Shown here: piece after piece, positions 12,001-23,965 of the stretch
Layout: the number at the start of each line of letters is the position of its first letter
How positions within the stretch are numbered: the first letter of the stretch is position 1
Program-made: the position numbers and the translations under genes
Assembly: GCF_004027225.2 (NCBI RefSeq)
Contig: NC_044277.2
Span: 39,226,305-39,290,304, forward strand
Direction: 5' to 3'
Length of the DNA stretch: 64,000 nt
From: Strigops habroptila
Taxonomy: Eukaryota > Chordata > Aves > Psittaciformes > Psittacidae
Notes under the pieces: generated by a model
Databases searched by the model: none
What the model saw: the letters and a program-made list of their open reading frames with translations, nothing else
Told to the model about the DNA's origin: nothing

Positions 12001-13261
12001 TCTATGGTTGTAGTGATGGGAGCACCAAATTAGGCATTGCAGTAGCGATCTTGGTTTCTCAGTGCTCTGCTCCTCCTTTCAACACTCATCATCCTGTAGT
12101 AGCAATATTATGTAGAGCACAGCCTTCGTCCTGGCTGGAAACAAGCCTGGTTCTGGCCTATTTAGCTGTCACCTCAGTATCTCCAGTAGAATCGGAGGAG
12201 GTGTGTGGAGGGCAGAATTATTATGCATAGAACAGCACATAGTACGGTTAGGCTTGGAAGTTTACAATGCTGCAGTCACTGTGGGCATCAACTATCTTGG
12301 GGTCCGAGCAAGGCTTGCACAAAAGTCATTAAAATTCACACAATTCAAAGTGTTTTCAGTTTATTTTTATGATAGCAGGAACAAAGAGATTGAAGACTCC
12401 TTTTCAAGAGTACTTAAAGGGAAGGGGGAATAGTCTTAAATTATTTAATTAAATTATTTCTGTGTTAGAATACATTTCAAAAGTAAAGTTTTATAATTTC
12501 ATAATGCTTTGTTTCTTTTCTTACCAGAAACCACCTTTTTCTTCCTGTTTACAGTGCAGAGTATGTAGCCAGCAAGATCATAGATGCAATTCAAAAGGAA
12601 AAGTTTTATCTAATCGTGCCTCTGAGTTTACGCTTTCTTGCTTTCAAAACGTAAGAATTTGACTCAACTTCTAGCATTGCCTTCCTTCCTTTGCCATATG
12701 CCAGCAAAATCAGCAGGAAAGTTTAGTAAAAACAGTCCTTTAGTTAGTATTCCTGCAGTCAATCCAGTTATATCCAGTCAATCCAGTTGTATATATATCC
12801 TGTCAACCTAATTATGAAGAAAGAGAGGGTTTAACTTTTAATAATCTAGGTGAATAGCATTCCTCTGGCTGCTTCTGTCTCTAATATACATCTTAAACTA
12901 TAGATGAGTATAGAAATTCTGCTGGGATGGTGCGCTGGGAGCAATGCCTAGGCTAGAACTGTCTGCTTCCAGTAACTACTTCCACTGCTGGTTGGGCTTC
13001 CACAAAGTGGCTTGGTTTGTCATTCATTTCTCCCATTTATAAGATTGAAGCGCCAAATGTGTTATTGCCAGACACAGAAGGATTGAGCACATAGAATAAA
13101 TTTATCATTTGTTTATTAATATATTTTTCTAAAAACCATAAAGCTAACTTGTCGTTCATCTCAACAGTCTCATTCCTAGAAAAATGGTACTACTCATTGA
13201 ATCTTTCCTTAAGATTGCCAACAGCTTGGATAAAGCCTTCAGCTGGAAGAAAAAGGACTGA
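5752..13261 (+). CDS. SDR16C-family retinol/steroid dehydrogenase (SDR16C6-like), complete, six coding exons
   Basis: Spliced CDS 5752-6081, 8052-8183, 9737-9836, 11424-11568, 12528-12650, 13168-13261; 924 nt, 307 residues, every intron GT-AG and the frame unbroken. Seen: an N-terminal hydrophobic anchor (residues about 5-30) followed by basic PPRKK; a cofactor loop AGSADGVG at 45-52 where the family has TGxxxGxG; D70 at the end of beta-2, which favours NAD(H); D97; NNAG at 123-126; catalytic S176, Y189 and K193; and a C-terminal KKKD that fits an ER-retrieval dilysine signal. The length is normal for SDR16C/HSD17B11/13 proteins (about 300-309). Known for the family: oxidation of all-trans-retinol to retinal, or of steroids, at the ER membrane or lipid droplets. 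Its position upstream of the SDR16C5-like gene suggests the SDR16C6 orthologue, which is a pseudogene in humans. HSD17B13-like is the alternative name. Family assignment is firm; the exact paralogue is inferred. Confidence 0.9.
8052..8183 (+). CDS. Gene 1, second coding exon (NNAG motif)
   Basis: The acceptor is TTCTTATTTAG at 8051 and the donor TGG|GTAATG at 8184. It encodes 44 residues (111-154) in phase 0, including [10 protein letters not shown], the structural NNAG motif, and GKKF. Only the reading frame continuing exon 1 is open and family-like. Confidence 0.9.
8525..8668 (+). mobile_element. CR1 3' fragment in intron 2 of gene 1
   Basis: It ends in GATCTTAAAGGTCTTTTCCA-ACCTAAATGATTCTATG, the standard 3' end. 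Only the last 100 or so bases are clearly CR1. Confidence 0.8.
9737..9836 (+). CDS. Gene 1, third coding exon (catalytic serine)
   Basis: The acceptor is TCTCCTAG at 9736 and the donor TCAG|GTTAGT at 9837. 100 nt encode residues 155-187 plus the first base of codon 188. It carries KAFLPAM, HGHLV and ASAAG with the catalytic Ser176. Confidence 0.9.
10745..10890 (-). mobile_element. CR1 3' fragment, antisense, in intron 3 region of gene 1
   Basis: TCGGGTTGAAAGGAATCTCT, GGAGGTCATTTGGTCCA and AGCAGGCCCAACTTAGATCA are the reverse complement of a CR1 3' end. It lies between coding exons 3 and 4. Confidence 0.75.
11424..11568 (+). CDS. Gene 1, fourth coding exon (YxxxK active site)
   Basis: The acceptor is TTCACATTTCAG at 11423 and the donor CCCA|GTAAGT at 11569. 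145 nt complete Asp188 and encode Tyr189, Lys193 (YAGSK), ASELY and the KTTIICPSF segment that closes over the cofactor. The exon ends with two bases of codon 236. Confidence 0.9.
12528..12650 (+). CDS. Gene 1, fifth coding exon
   Basis: The acceptor is TTCTTACCAG at 12527 and the donor AAAAC|GTAAGA at 12651. 123 nt encode residues 237-276 with split codons at both ends. The product contains [11 protein letters not shown] followed by a hydrophobic PLSLRFLAF stretch, matching the C-terminal substrate-binding part of SDR16C5, where the human protein has a similar KYAVEKI segment. The frame has to be inferred from the splice, because the longest open frame here is a different one. Confidence 0.85.
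12757..12805 (+). repeat. Two 19-bp tandem copies in intron 5 of gene 1
   Basis: CAGTCAATCCAGTTATATC is followed at once by CAGTCAATCCAGTTGTATA, then TATATCC. Confidence 0.8.
13168..13261 (+). CDS. Gene 1, last coding exon with KKKD terminus
   Basis: The acceptor is CATCTCAACAG at 13167 and the TGA stop is at 13259-13261. It completes Thr277 and encodes residues 278-307, an amphipathic helix-like tail ending in WKKKD. Lysines at -3 and -4 fit a KKXX ER-retrieval signal. Confidence 0.85.
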
Positions 13262-13500
13262 AACTAAAATATTCTGAAGACCTCAATTGCCATCTACTCG
13301 AAAAAAATCAGTAAAAATTAATTTTGAATCATGTTTATTCTTCGACAGAAAATGTACTACTTGTGTGATATTTGACATTGGTCAGCATCCAATTTAATTC
13401 TTCATAACTGTCTTTTAATCACTGATGTTTAACTACAATCCGCTCTCTCATGACTGCACACTGCTTTTACCCGAGCTCTCAATAAAAGTCAGTAAGACCA
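13262..13500 (+). terminator. Gene 1 3' UTR with polyadenylation signal
   Basis: AATAAA at 13481-13486 lies about 220 nt after the stop codon. It gives a short 3' UTR with cleavage expected near 13500. No later signal near the gene is needed. Confidence 0.7.
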
Positions 13501-15580
13501 GGCAAGGATGTTTGACTTCATTTCATACTCTTTAATTCTCAATTTCCATGCAAAATCTCGAAGCATAGGAAAAACACATCACTGTTCATGCAGAAAGAAA
13601 AGACAAAGCATTTAACATATTTCCCTTTCAGGGTCAAAATAGCACTGCAGTTCACACAAAACCAACATGAAGAAGGGTGCTGTGCATAGGATGAAGTGCT
13701 CTGGCTGGTAGCCTGTGTGCTGAAGAGGAGTGAACTGCACTGAGTGCTGATAAAGTGTGTGCAGTGCTGCCACTTACCGTGCTCCTCATTAGTCACAGCA
13801 CACTCTTCTAAACACAGCTCTATGGGATATGTGTGCCTCTATTTTAATCCACAGCTAAAGGCTGATACGGAATCATTTATCAAAGGCTGTGGCTTAGAAA
13901 GAGCATTTATAGAACTAGTGGTGGCAAAAAATCATGTGCTTACTCAGGAAGGAAAGGTGATGAAGCCTCACAACTAGAGGGAGCAGACAGGAAAAAATCT
14001 GTTATAGAAATTACTTTTGTGGTAATTGATTGCCTCTATAAATCTTGTAAAACATTCCTACAACAGAAGAGTCAGTTTGTAAACACAGGCTCTGCAGTGA
14101 GCATCTGCTGCAGGCAGATGAGCAGCTGCATGTTGGAACACTGGTGACGCCCAGAGGCATCTGACTCCCTTCTCTAACCCTGTAGACTCCTATGCGGCTT
14201 TGAAGCACCCTGCTGAGGCCAGATAACTGGGTTCGAGCTGTTGTGTCCCAGTTTGGGTCCCTGAAGTCAGCAGCTGAATCTGGACCTGCAAGCTGGTCCA
14301 CACAGTTCTTTTTAGTTTCAGTGACCTTAGTAAAATTACTCAGAAAATTAGTTCCTTACAAGCATTGTGAGGAATCTGTACAAGAAAGAAATCTTTGGCA
14401 ATTTTCTGAGTATTTTTTTTAAAAAACATTAAAATTTAAAATTAAGTAAGTATTTTAAGTGACCTATCATCAACTTTGCAGGGACTGCATTGCTTCCAGA
14501 CGCTGAAACTTCAATGAGGTAGCCTGTTTGTTAGGGTGAAACATAATTCTGCTGTAAGCCATGGGAAAAGGAATATAGACAAGAGGAATGCCTCATGTAT
14601 GCTTGGACAATTATGGGCTGGTTTATGGGCAAAATGTCTTCTTGTATTTAGAGAGGTGTCGCACACATGTCCTTTAATTGTCTTTAAATGTCATTACAAC
14701 CTAAAGGGTCTAAAGGAAAAAACTCCCCAAGGACAGGAGGCCAAAGATTAGTTAAGCAAAAGTATGTGCTTGTTCTTAGTTGATAAAAATCAATCCTCAT
14801 GCAAATTTCCCAAAAATCCTAACATAAAACATTCATAATTTCCTTAATTTAAAAACAAATATGTTTCAGACCAGAATAGGGAATCTACAAAGTGTAGTTT
14901 ATAAAACTTCACTGTAAGGAATTAAAGAGAACTTTGAACAGTCATCTATTGCCCACATTTGTCACCGTATTTCTATTGTACTTAACTAACCCCATGCTTA
15001 CAAGCTCCCTTCCAGCTATAAATGCCTGTAAGAGCGCACACCTTTTTTTTTTAAATCCCAGTGTTTTCAAAGTACACATACATTCAGTAAATTCTTTCAT
15101 GTGCCCTGTAGATATTACAGGGGAAAATTTTCGCTGAGTAAAGGAGAAAGGAGATGAGAAAATTAAGAATAATATAAAGGAAACAATGCTTTATTTTCTA
15201 AGCCATATTTCACCTACTCTGCAGAGCCACACTGCAGAGCTTTATTCTGTATTGCTGCAATCTCAGCCAAGGGCACCCTTTGGATCCATTTCTTCTAGCT
15301 AATCTGCTTGTCTCAAGAGGGAATTTGTAAAGCTTGTACTTTCTAAGTCCCACAGTGATCTGCCAGAGCTTATCAGCCCTAGAAATCAGTAACTCATTCT
15401 TTTCTGTGAAAATACCAGGAAAATATTTCAACTTTTATTTGTGCAGAAAAGAAGTGTGATGGATCCTGTAGCGCAATTCTAAAACTGTCAGCCAAGAACT
15501 TCCTATTAAAACTCAGGAGGTGCAATTGGATGCTGTTCCTGGTTTTTAATATGAAATTATCTTTTGTGTTTTGAAATATA
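13501..15580. other. Intergenic DNA between gene 1 and decayed copy A
   Basis: No gene, clear repeat or RNA seen. Short open frames only. Confidence 0.6.
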
Positions 15581-15790
15581 ATGTACCATATAAGAAGTAT
15601 CTCAGAGTTACTGACAACTCCTGAGAAATGTGTGCTTTCCTTCTATGAGGCTTTCATCTTATTTATAAATTCCTCCACACACAACCAGTGTTGCAGGAGA
15701 AATTCTGTTACTACTGAAGCTGCAAATGGGACTGGAAGGCAGGTTTATCTTGATTTTTCTCCTTTGGGAGCACTCCTGGTTCTCTTTGGC
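15581..15790 (+). pseudogene. Decayed SDR16C copy A, first coding exon only
   Basis: The translation starts at an ATG in the homologous position and follows gene 1 exon 1. MYHIRSIS aligns with MLNFRSIL and NGTGRQVYLDFSPLGALLVL with [23 protein letters not shown] similarity is clear over GCAGGAGAAAT and TCTCCTTTGGGAGCA. A +1 shift upstream of the TTCCTCCA motif and a -1 shift downstream of it compensate each other, leaving the AGEI segment out of frame. Similarity stops at about 15790, before the equivalent of the WDI segment, and no donor or later exon was found. It is a dead duplicate of a neighbouring SDR16C gene. Confidence 0.8.
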
Positions 15791-18029
15791 TATGCAGTGT
15801 CATAGCCAAAGCAGGATAACCATCTGAAGTACATAGCTCTAGTGAAGACAGCCACTGCATGGAGATGGAGATGTTACACGTTCTCCTACATTTTTTGGTT
15901 CATCTTTTACTTGAGAGACAAATGTTTCCCAACCTAATCAAATTAATTTTATATTCCTATAAGTAATCATTGCAGTTTCTCATATATACCCATATTCATG
16001 CATATATGCATGTAACAACAGCTTAGAGACACTGAGATGTAACTTGTAGCAGATCGTAGAAACAACTGGACTTTCCCGTAAACTCTGATAGCATGTTTAA
16101 TCACCTAAATTGTCATTATCCCATTAAATTATAAAACATTCTCAGAACAACCTCAGGCTTTCCAAAACCCAGTCACCCTCCATAAATGTCAGCCCGGAAA
16201 ACTCATTAGTTTAATGAGCTTGTTTGTTTGGATCCCAGTTTTGAAGAGTGAAAACAATCTGAGAGAGTAAATGACTGGTACAGTCAAAGAGAAGACCAAT
16301 GGAAACAGATGGGGAAAGACAGCATAATGCTGGAGCCAGTCTGAAGATCTTTGTGTGCAAGGTTTCCCTTGCACACCATCCAGATGCCGGTGCTTGCAGG
16401 AGACCCAGCCAAAGGTCTCGTGAACCAGATAAGGACAATTCATTTCCATCAGATGCTCTCAGCTTGCACAAAGGCTGCAGATGCATCTGCACACCAACCT
16501 CAGAGCAGCACACATAAGTATTTGAACATTACTCCTTGTGAGGAAGATTCCTATTAATTTCACTTAGTGTTGAAGCACGTGCTACAGGTATGTTGCTTAC
16601 TAGATATTAGGAGTTTTCAATGTCACCTTATTCTCCTACTTTATCAAGTGGTAATTGTGAAACTGGAGAATCTACTGCAAGATTGCCTAGAATGGGAGAA
16701 ATAAAGGAAATTATTTTAGTAGGACAGCTTTTATAAAAAGACACTTCCAAGCTAATTTGAGGCTAGTTTTATATACTAACAGTGAAAAACATATTTTCAA
16801 GTCCTGCAATTTCTGAAGTCTTGTTCATGAGTAACTTGTATCTTCATCTTAGCCTCTGCGTGGAAAAACGTTTTGTTCACGGTTCCCACAGGTAATGAGA
16901 CATTTGTGGAGAAACAGAGTTGGAGATGGAAGTCAGGAAATTCCCTGTTCCTCTGTCACTACCTTTGTCGTAGGCCAAAGGGTTTAATCCCCCTCTTCCA
17001 ATATCCTTATTTGTACTCTGGGAAACACAAAAAGTCATGAAAGTGGCATAAAGTATGTATAATTTTCCACTATTTTTCACTATTACAAACTATGGACAAA
17101 GAGGCTTCATGCTTATACAATTTTTCAAGCTAACTAGAAATAGAATCCTGATGTCTACTTTTACACCTAGAAAAATGTTATTACTTTCTATATTATCTCA
17201 TGTTTTTCAATATATAATTACCTAATTTTATCAGGTAGAAAGGCCCGAATTAGTCCAAAGAGCTCAGCATTGATTACTAGTATGGATTTTTTGAGTGCCT
17301 TTCTTCAGTCAATACGATGCCTCTGTTCAATATTTCAGGATCCCACAGACTGGTAATAAAGAATGACTGGTTTAATTTAAAAGATAATTAATACAGATCT
17401 AATTGCCATTTACCATTGCACTGAACTGTTGCTGAAGCTAAGTAAATGACCAGGTGGCCATCCATTTCATTAACTAGTGTCAGCTGACAGCACTGCCTGA
17501 GGAAGCAGTGATTTAAATAGTCTTGAGGCATTGCTTGATGCTTTCATAAACTCCATGCTTCCCGGGTGTTCATTGATCAACTTCTCTTGGCGGCAGTGGC
17601 ATTCTGGCAAATGCTCTCTCGATTCTTCCATTGCTTCTTTCTCACAAATGTTATTAACAAATTAACACTTTATCTAATATGCATTTTGGGTGCCGTTTAA
17701 GTCACCATTCACCTGATTTCTTACTGCTGTCTTGTTTAGATGAATCATACCCAGGAATGCTTTCTCTGTTGCGCTGTCATTTGAAGGGTGCCTAAGTGGC
17801 TTGTGTCTAGAGGTGGGCACGATGTAGATGTCTACTTTGGGTCAACTTAATTCCCCAGGTAGTAGGGCAGCTCTCCTATCTAATGGAGGGAAGACTCAGA
17901 AATCTCAAATTGCATTTTTTTCACTGCACCACTGTAGCAGTTGAAGCATTGCTTGCCATCCCACCATGCTAAGGGTTGATGATTAAAGGCACTTCTTCAT
18001 AAAATTGTCCTACACAACACATTTGCTGT

Positions 18030-18090
18030 TCCACTATCTGCACTAGATGATCTTGAGGTCCTTTCCAACCCTAACCATTCTATGATTTGT
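18030..18090 (+). mobile_element. Very short CR1 3' end
   Basis: CACTAGATGATCTTGAGGTC followed by CTTTCCAACCCTAACCATTC and TATGATTT. It lies between decayed SDR16C copies A and B. Confidence 0.8.
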
Positions 18091-19679
18091 AATCTGGGAA
18101 GCATGAAAAAATAGTGTAAGTGACATAATATATCACTAAATATATTATTTCTGGTTTTCATTCATGAGAGACGGAAAGATGATGTAAGGATGGAAACTGT
18201 TGCTTTATTCCTCCGTTTATCAATTGCTTAGTCAAAAACCCCACAAATCTTAAAAATTCATTACTGACAATTATCTTTTCACTGTTAGCATTTTTAAACT
18301 ATTAGCATTTTTAATTACATATTTATGGCCTTACAAATAAAAACCTACAGGCATATCATCAGTTCCATATGAAGAAATTGCTCAATAAATATCTTACACT
18401 GTTAAATGATTTACTTTTATCAAACTCAGCTCCTTCGAGAAGAAACATCTATAAAGTAGCAGCAATGATAACCCTGGTACAAACAACAGAAATGTTGACA
18501 CACAAACAGACAAAGCATCCAGAAACAGAATTCAAATATCTTTCTTTATCTAACCCATCTTACCTTATGTAATTAAGTAATTAATTACATAGTAATTAAG
18601 AACTACACAAGTCTTGTGAAATACTTCAATGTTATAAGACCCTAAGAGCTCTGTGGCTCTTCAGATGCTGCCCTTATTGCCCATGGCTTAATTTTAGGCA
18701 TCTCTCTATATTGCAATTTATTTCTTGTTTTAATTTTATTCTTCCTTTTGACTGTATAGTGAGACAAGTTGCATGTGCCTTGCTAAGTATCTAAATTAGA
18801 TGTTATGAGTATGGTTTTAATCCCTTTGTTTTTCACTTTAGCAGGAAAGACCTAATATACTTTTCAGCCAAGTCATGACACACTCTAATGTGCTTCTTGA
18901 GTTTTGGACATTACATAATGTACACAGGATTCAACTGTCCTATAAAGAATGATATAAGGGATTTTAGTCTCGTATTGAAGGAGAGTGCATATATAACTAA
19001 AGCAAAGTACTATTGATGAAAGAGGGGGATAAATATGAATTATATGGTTGTAGCTGCTAGGCTCTGTGTATCGGAAAAGTTTCCCCAAACAATTTAAATT
19101 CCTTGAAATTTCTCTAGCTGAGTCACACATACTAACCTTTAAGAAGTTAATGCTTATTTTCTCACCTTTTTTTCCCCTATAGTTAAATGAAATACAAATT
19201 TCATGCAGATGCAAGCATATATATTCTTCTCTTACACTTACACACATAAAGATACTTTCTTTCCTGCAATAGAATGGGCTGAGTAGAACTGGGTCAAGAG
19301 TCAGGAGTGTTGCCTGTCTGACTGGGACAATATGCTAGGAGGTAACAGGAAATCAGGAATTAGATACTGCTTCAGAACAGGAAAAGAGTTTGAAAGAAGC
19401 CAGGGACTGTGATAGTCCTGAGAAAGGTCTTTGAAAGCTACTTAGAGCCTGACAGCAAATAAGCTTAAAAAGTAAGAAATCAGGCTAGACCTGATGTCTA
19501 CTCTGTTATCTGAAGTCCTCCATTTTCTATAGCTTACATTTCCCTGGAAGTGGAAGGAATAGCAGTGCCTTAGCTGCTAAACTGGTAAATTTAAGGGTCA
19601 CATATAAGTTAAGAGAAAAGCCATGATTTTAACCATGCCTTCAAAATACAGGTATGTTTACCATCTGATAAACTGGTGG

Positions 19680-19800
19680 TGTTTCTTTAATATATTTAAG
19701 TCTTTTATATATGTAATTCTTTAATATATGTATTTAATTTATGTAATTTTTAATAATTTAATATATTCTGTAATATATGTAATTTCATGATAACTGATTG
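19680..19800 (+). repeat. TA-rich low-complexity tract
   Basis: Repeated TTTAATATAT and TATGTAATTT units. No gene signal. Confidence 0.75.
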
Positions 19801-20616
19801 CTTCCTATGCAGACTTTACAGAGACTGTCAACTAATTATTTCCTTCAATCTGCATTTTTTAGAATCTCCTTTCCAAAAAAGGCACATAGTTTACAGGAGA
19901 GTCAGAAGCCACTGCAATAACTAAAGAATCAGGAAAATAAATATATTTTATATAAGAAACAAGTTTGTTATATATCAGCAGAAGCAAGAGACCGAATTCC
20001 TACATAAGGAACAACCTCCATAATTCAGGAAATGTGGTACACTTCTCACAGTGTAAATCTTAGGTGACTTCAACCGTACGTAACAGCAACTGATACGTTG
20101 CTGGGATAAATTATTGTCACATGTACTTTGTAAATGAAAGGCTTGTTTCCATCTTGGAGATAGCATCATATCTAATGACGTTAATACTAATTGATTAGTT
20201 TTAGTGGTTTGGACTCCACCAAATGCAAAATATGTTTAAAATAGCTCCTTTGTTATTATTGCAACATAGATGCATTAAGATGTTTATTAATATAACCAGT
20301 TAAAATATCTAAAAGAAAAGTGCAGGAGATTAATATTAGGAGAATTTGGTAATCCTACACTTGCAGCATTGTGTTTCTCTTGTACTGATAATAGGAAATG
20401 TCATCCTGTGGGGAAATACAAGGAAGAAGCATCTAGCATTAACTAGCACCATTAACTAGCACCGCATGCAAAACAGAGGCGTGGTACATTTAACTCTTAA
20501 GCGCACGAGCCCTCTTTTTGTCCTGGTATTTTTTACATTTCAGTGAAATATTTTTGCTTCTGGTTTGTTTGCTTTCTTATTAGAGAATTACTCTTTTTGC
20601 TTTTTATTTGCAACTT

Positions 20617-20886
20617 ACAAATTACTTCAGAGACACTTCAATCCCTGGGAATCTTCTTTATAGCTTTTATATCATCCGTGTTTCCTCCAGACAGAAGCAG
20701 CAGAACTTCAGATGGGATTGAAAGGCAGTTTGCCTTCAACCGTGATAGAGATGGAGATACCCTACTGCTGTATGCCACTGACAAAGAGAATAAAAAGAGA
20801 GATTTAGGTTAGCTGGAGAAAATGAGGCTTAAGGAATGTTTGCCTACCAGCATGGCTGCAGGAGTGGGGAGGAGGGGGCCACACAG
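20617..20886 (+). pseudogene. Copy B, exon 1 remnant
   Basis: Aligned to 5755-6081 of gene 1 with a deletion of roughly 20 nt in the anchor region and many substitutions. The last 70 bases, ending in GGGAGGA and ACAGGTAG, keep the exon end and donor position. The equivalent of the TGxxxGxG loop is destroyed. Confidence 0.8.
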
Positions 20887-21907
20887 GTAGCATAGGATTT
20901 CTTGCTTATGTGTTGTTATTTCTTAGAAGAGTAAATCTTCCAAGTTATGTTTCATGAAATTGTGATATTTGGAAAAGGGCATTAAACAAACAGGACTGTG
21001 ACCTTTTTCTAATTCAACAAAGAAGTTGTAAACACTTAAACTGTGTCTGTAATAAATAGTTTACATGTCTTGGAAACTGCTTCACTTTAAGCTTTTCCAT
21101 AAAACAGATTAGCTGCTTTAGTCAAAGATCAGAATTAGGTGTAAAAATTTAAGTTTTCCCCTTTGTCTGAGACACAAAGTTTTCAAAGGGTACCAAGAAA
21201 GAATAAAAAGCAGGAAACTTACTTCTGCTTTTGTCCTTTATGTTTAGTCAGATGGGTATCAGCAGCAATGCCTGGTAATACTGTGGTTTCAGGGGGGAAG
21301 GAAAGAGGTATAAATTATTGGGTGTCTTTTTGTAGCTGCCATGCCTTTCCTTCTTTAGATACCTATCTGCAATCCAGAGCTAATAATTTATTCTGCCAAC
21401 ATCCACTGATGATGCTCATTTAAATTCAAAGTATGTTACATAGAATTGCAGCACACTTCAGACTGAAGATCTCTGAAGCACTTCCGTATTTATACTAAGA
21501 TTTATTTGCTCACCTGAATGATCCCACAGCAGTACATATGTGATCCGTCTCAGTTAATTTTGGTTATCTGGAGGCAAGCTGGCAGACCCAAGCTACTCAT
21601 TTCATTGCGTGACTGGTTTCTGATAGCATGAATCACTTCACAGCAGATGAAGAAGTTTGGATGGTTTCCTATCCTGAGATGTCAATTCAATTGTTTAAAA
21701 ATGGGGTAAAGGAATTCCACCCTATATTCTTAGGAATATTAGACCAAATATTTGGACTTTCACAAAACAGACAGGAAGGATATAGCTTATTTATATTCAA
21801 GTTTAAACTATTATTAAAAAACACATATATACTATAACTATATATAATGCCAAAACATCACAATGCTGTTGATATGTTGGATTATTCCTTCTTTCTTCAC
21901 TTCATAG

Positions 21908-22045
21908 ATTGGCAATTATTTATAACTAATAAATTCAAACTAACTAGGCAAGCTGGAAACAATAGATTGAGTTGAATGCAGCAGGCTATTAAAACACCAG
22001 ATGTCTTTCCTATGACTACTGAATTAGCTACAGGTGTTCAAATTA
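21908..22045 (+). pseudogene. Copy B, exon 4 remnant
   Basis: About 138 nt against 145 in gene 1. The best match is GGCTATTAAAACACCA followed by CTTTCCTATGACTACTGAATTAGCTACAGG-like sequence (about 21985-22036). The YxxxK part is not recognisable. Confidence 0.75.
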
Positions 22046-22489
22046 GTATTTTAGGTAAATGGCCTTTCTCTGATAAAATATGCTTCACATCATTCATTCT
22101 CTGTGGAGATCATTGAAATGTGAAAGATTTTTATGCTTTACAGGATATTATCCTTAGAAATGCTATTGAAGGTTAGGAATGAGTAGTTCCCATTTCTAAA
22201 ATAGCCTTAGTGAGTGTGGTTTTGGCTAAAAGAATTGCTTCCCTTTGCTTATTTACAGCTTCAGAAAGGCAAACATGTCATGAAAAATACTGATGAAGAT
22301 GTGAAGTTTGGGTTCAAATTCTGTATTTTTTATCTTTTTGTTATCATGCAAATTGCTAGGGTACCTTACCCCATCCTATGTTAATTAGAAATGCTGCTTT
22401 TCACTTATGAAAAGCTGCTATGGAACAGAAAATGAAGGTCCTTGTATAGATAAATAACTACTTAAAAGGTAGGGACAACAAGTAAGAGT

Positions 22490-22640
22490 GAAGAGTTGAT
22501 TTCCAGAGTGGAGGTTGGCTGCTCGGGGTACCCCAGCAGATCTGTCCTGGGGGCTGTGCTCACTTCATGCATTTGTTACTGATCTGGAGTAGAGGGTGAA
22601 GTAACAAAATCACCTGGTGATATTATGGATGCTTTAATAA
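22490..22640 (+). mobile_element. Probable CR1 internal (ORF2) fragment
   Basis: GGGGTACCCCAGCAGATCTG and TCCTGGGGGCTGTGCTCACT, then TTACTGATCTGGAG, resemble the CR1 region before the 3' UTR. Divergence is high and the ends are uncertain. It lies within copy B, between its exon 4 and exon 5 remnants. Confidence 0.55.
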
Positions 22641-22927
22641 TTGATTTCACTCCCTCCTCCACTTGGTACCTTTGTGCCTTAGGCATCCACAGTGCAGAGT
22701 TAGCTACCAGCTAAAGTAAGGCAAACCAACTGTTTTGGGTTTCTTTCCCCAGATGAAAACCAGTCAATGTTTTCATGTTAGTTCACTGAAGGCATGGCTC
22801 CCCAGGGGTGGTGCAGACAGCACTATGGCCAGAATATTGGAGAGAAGAGGAACTCAGTGGCCCAATATAAGTTTGGAAGTAATTTAAAGGTGATTAATCT
22901 GGCAGGGAAAGCTTCAGAGACCTGAAG

Positions 22928-22953
22928 CTGTAAATGCCTGCCTGCATTTACAG
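22928..22953. repeat. Perfect 10-bp inverted repeat
   Basis: CTGTAAATGC, six-base spacer CTGCCT, then GCATTTACAG. Confidence 0.9.
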
Positions 22954-23965
22954 TGCAATGCCACAGGGCTGAACAGGAGAGGGCTCAGATTTGGTGGTGC
23001 ATGATTGCTATCCCTGCATTGCTCAAACTTCATTGCTGCACTGATGGCGAAGCTGTACCCATTCTGGGTTTTTTATCTTAGACACAAAGATCCTAAACTT
23101 TGTACTCGCCATTTCCACCTAGATACACACTGGAAGGGTTCAAACTAGAAATGTGCAGCCTATCACCAGTCATCAACACGTAATCATGCTTTTCAATGAC
23201 CCCCAGTTTTCTTATGGGTGGGAAGCACATGGGCAAGAAGGAGGAACCATGTTATTTCCCCTTTGAGCCTAGCACCTGGACATGGACCTAACTCACTCAG
23301 CTTTACACAATTGTAGGTAGGTGCCTGTACACCTAACTGCAGAGCATGCTCTGATACAAAGGCATTGGCTGTAACCCTGCATCACACACACACATCTGTA
23401 CACCCAGGGCATCCTCTCACCTGTCTGCAACCCGGTACCCTGGTTTCTCTCCTACATACTGTCCATTCGCCAACAGTACTGTGTTGGCTGGGTCTTCCTT
23501 CACCTCACCAGCTGCTCCTGAAACCACAGAGGGCAGGAGAGGCCACAGCCCTGCCCTAAACCTAAACCTGTGCTAAACCAGCTCCCTGGCACCTGGGGAG
23601 CTGCATGCTGCCAGCCCTCACCCCAAGCAGGGCCGTACACCCCAACACCAGCCCAGCAAGGGGTCTCGCCTGTGCCCAACACCCGCTGTGACATGTGGCC
23701 ACCGTTCCCTGCTAAGGCCAGCAGTACCATGTGGGCAGCACTGGGCACAGCCAACCCTCCCTCATCCCCTGCCACCGCTGCTGCAGCGTTCACCTCAGCG
23801 GCTGTGTTAGCCTGGCATTCATCAATGGTAGCTGCTTTGTATTCCTTACAAATATATTGCACATTGATAGCTATTTAATTCTATTAAACCAGCATCTTCT
23901 ACTCAAGGAATTTCATCTACGAATGTAACACCATACAAGCACTTATTTTTTTTTTGTTTTCCCCT

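Larger units (their letters stand above)
15791..20616. other. Intergenic DNA between decayed copies A and B
   Basis: Holds a short CR1 end (18030-18090) and a TA-rich tract (19680-19800). I could not find the exons 2-6 expected for copy A. The block 17380-17780 is non-repetitive, with several homeodomain-like TAATT/ATTAA cores. Confidence 0.55.

Noticed and set aside
20920-21000. Possible exon 2 remnant of copy B
   Set aside because: TTATTTCTTAG plus TTTGGAAAAGGGC looks similar to exon 2, but it would give an intron of about 40 bases and the NNAG part is absent.
21330-21420. Possible exon 3 remnant of copy B
   Set aside because: GCCTTTCCTTCTTTAGAT loosely resembles GCCTTTCTTCCAGCCATGAT, but similarity is too short and weak, with no HGHLV or ASAAG trace.
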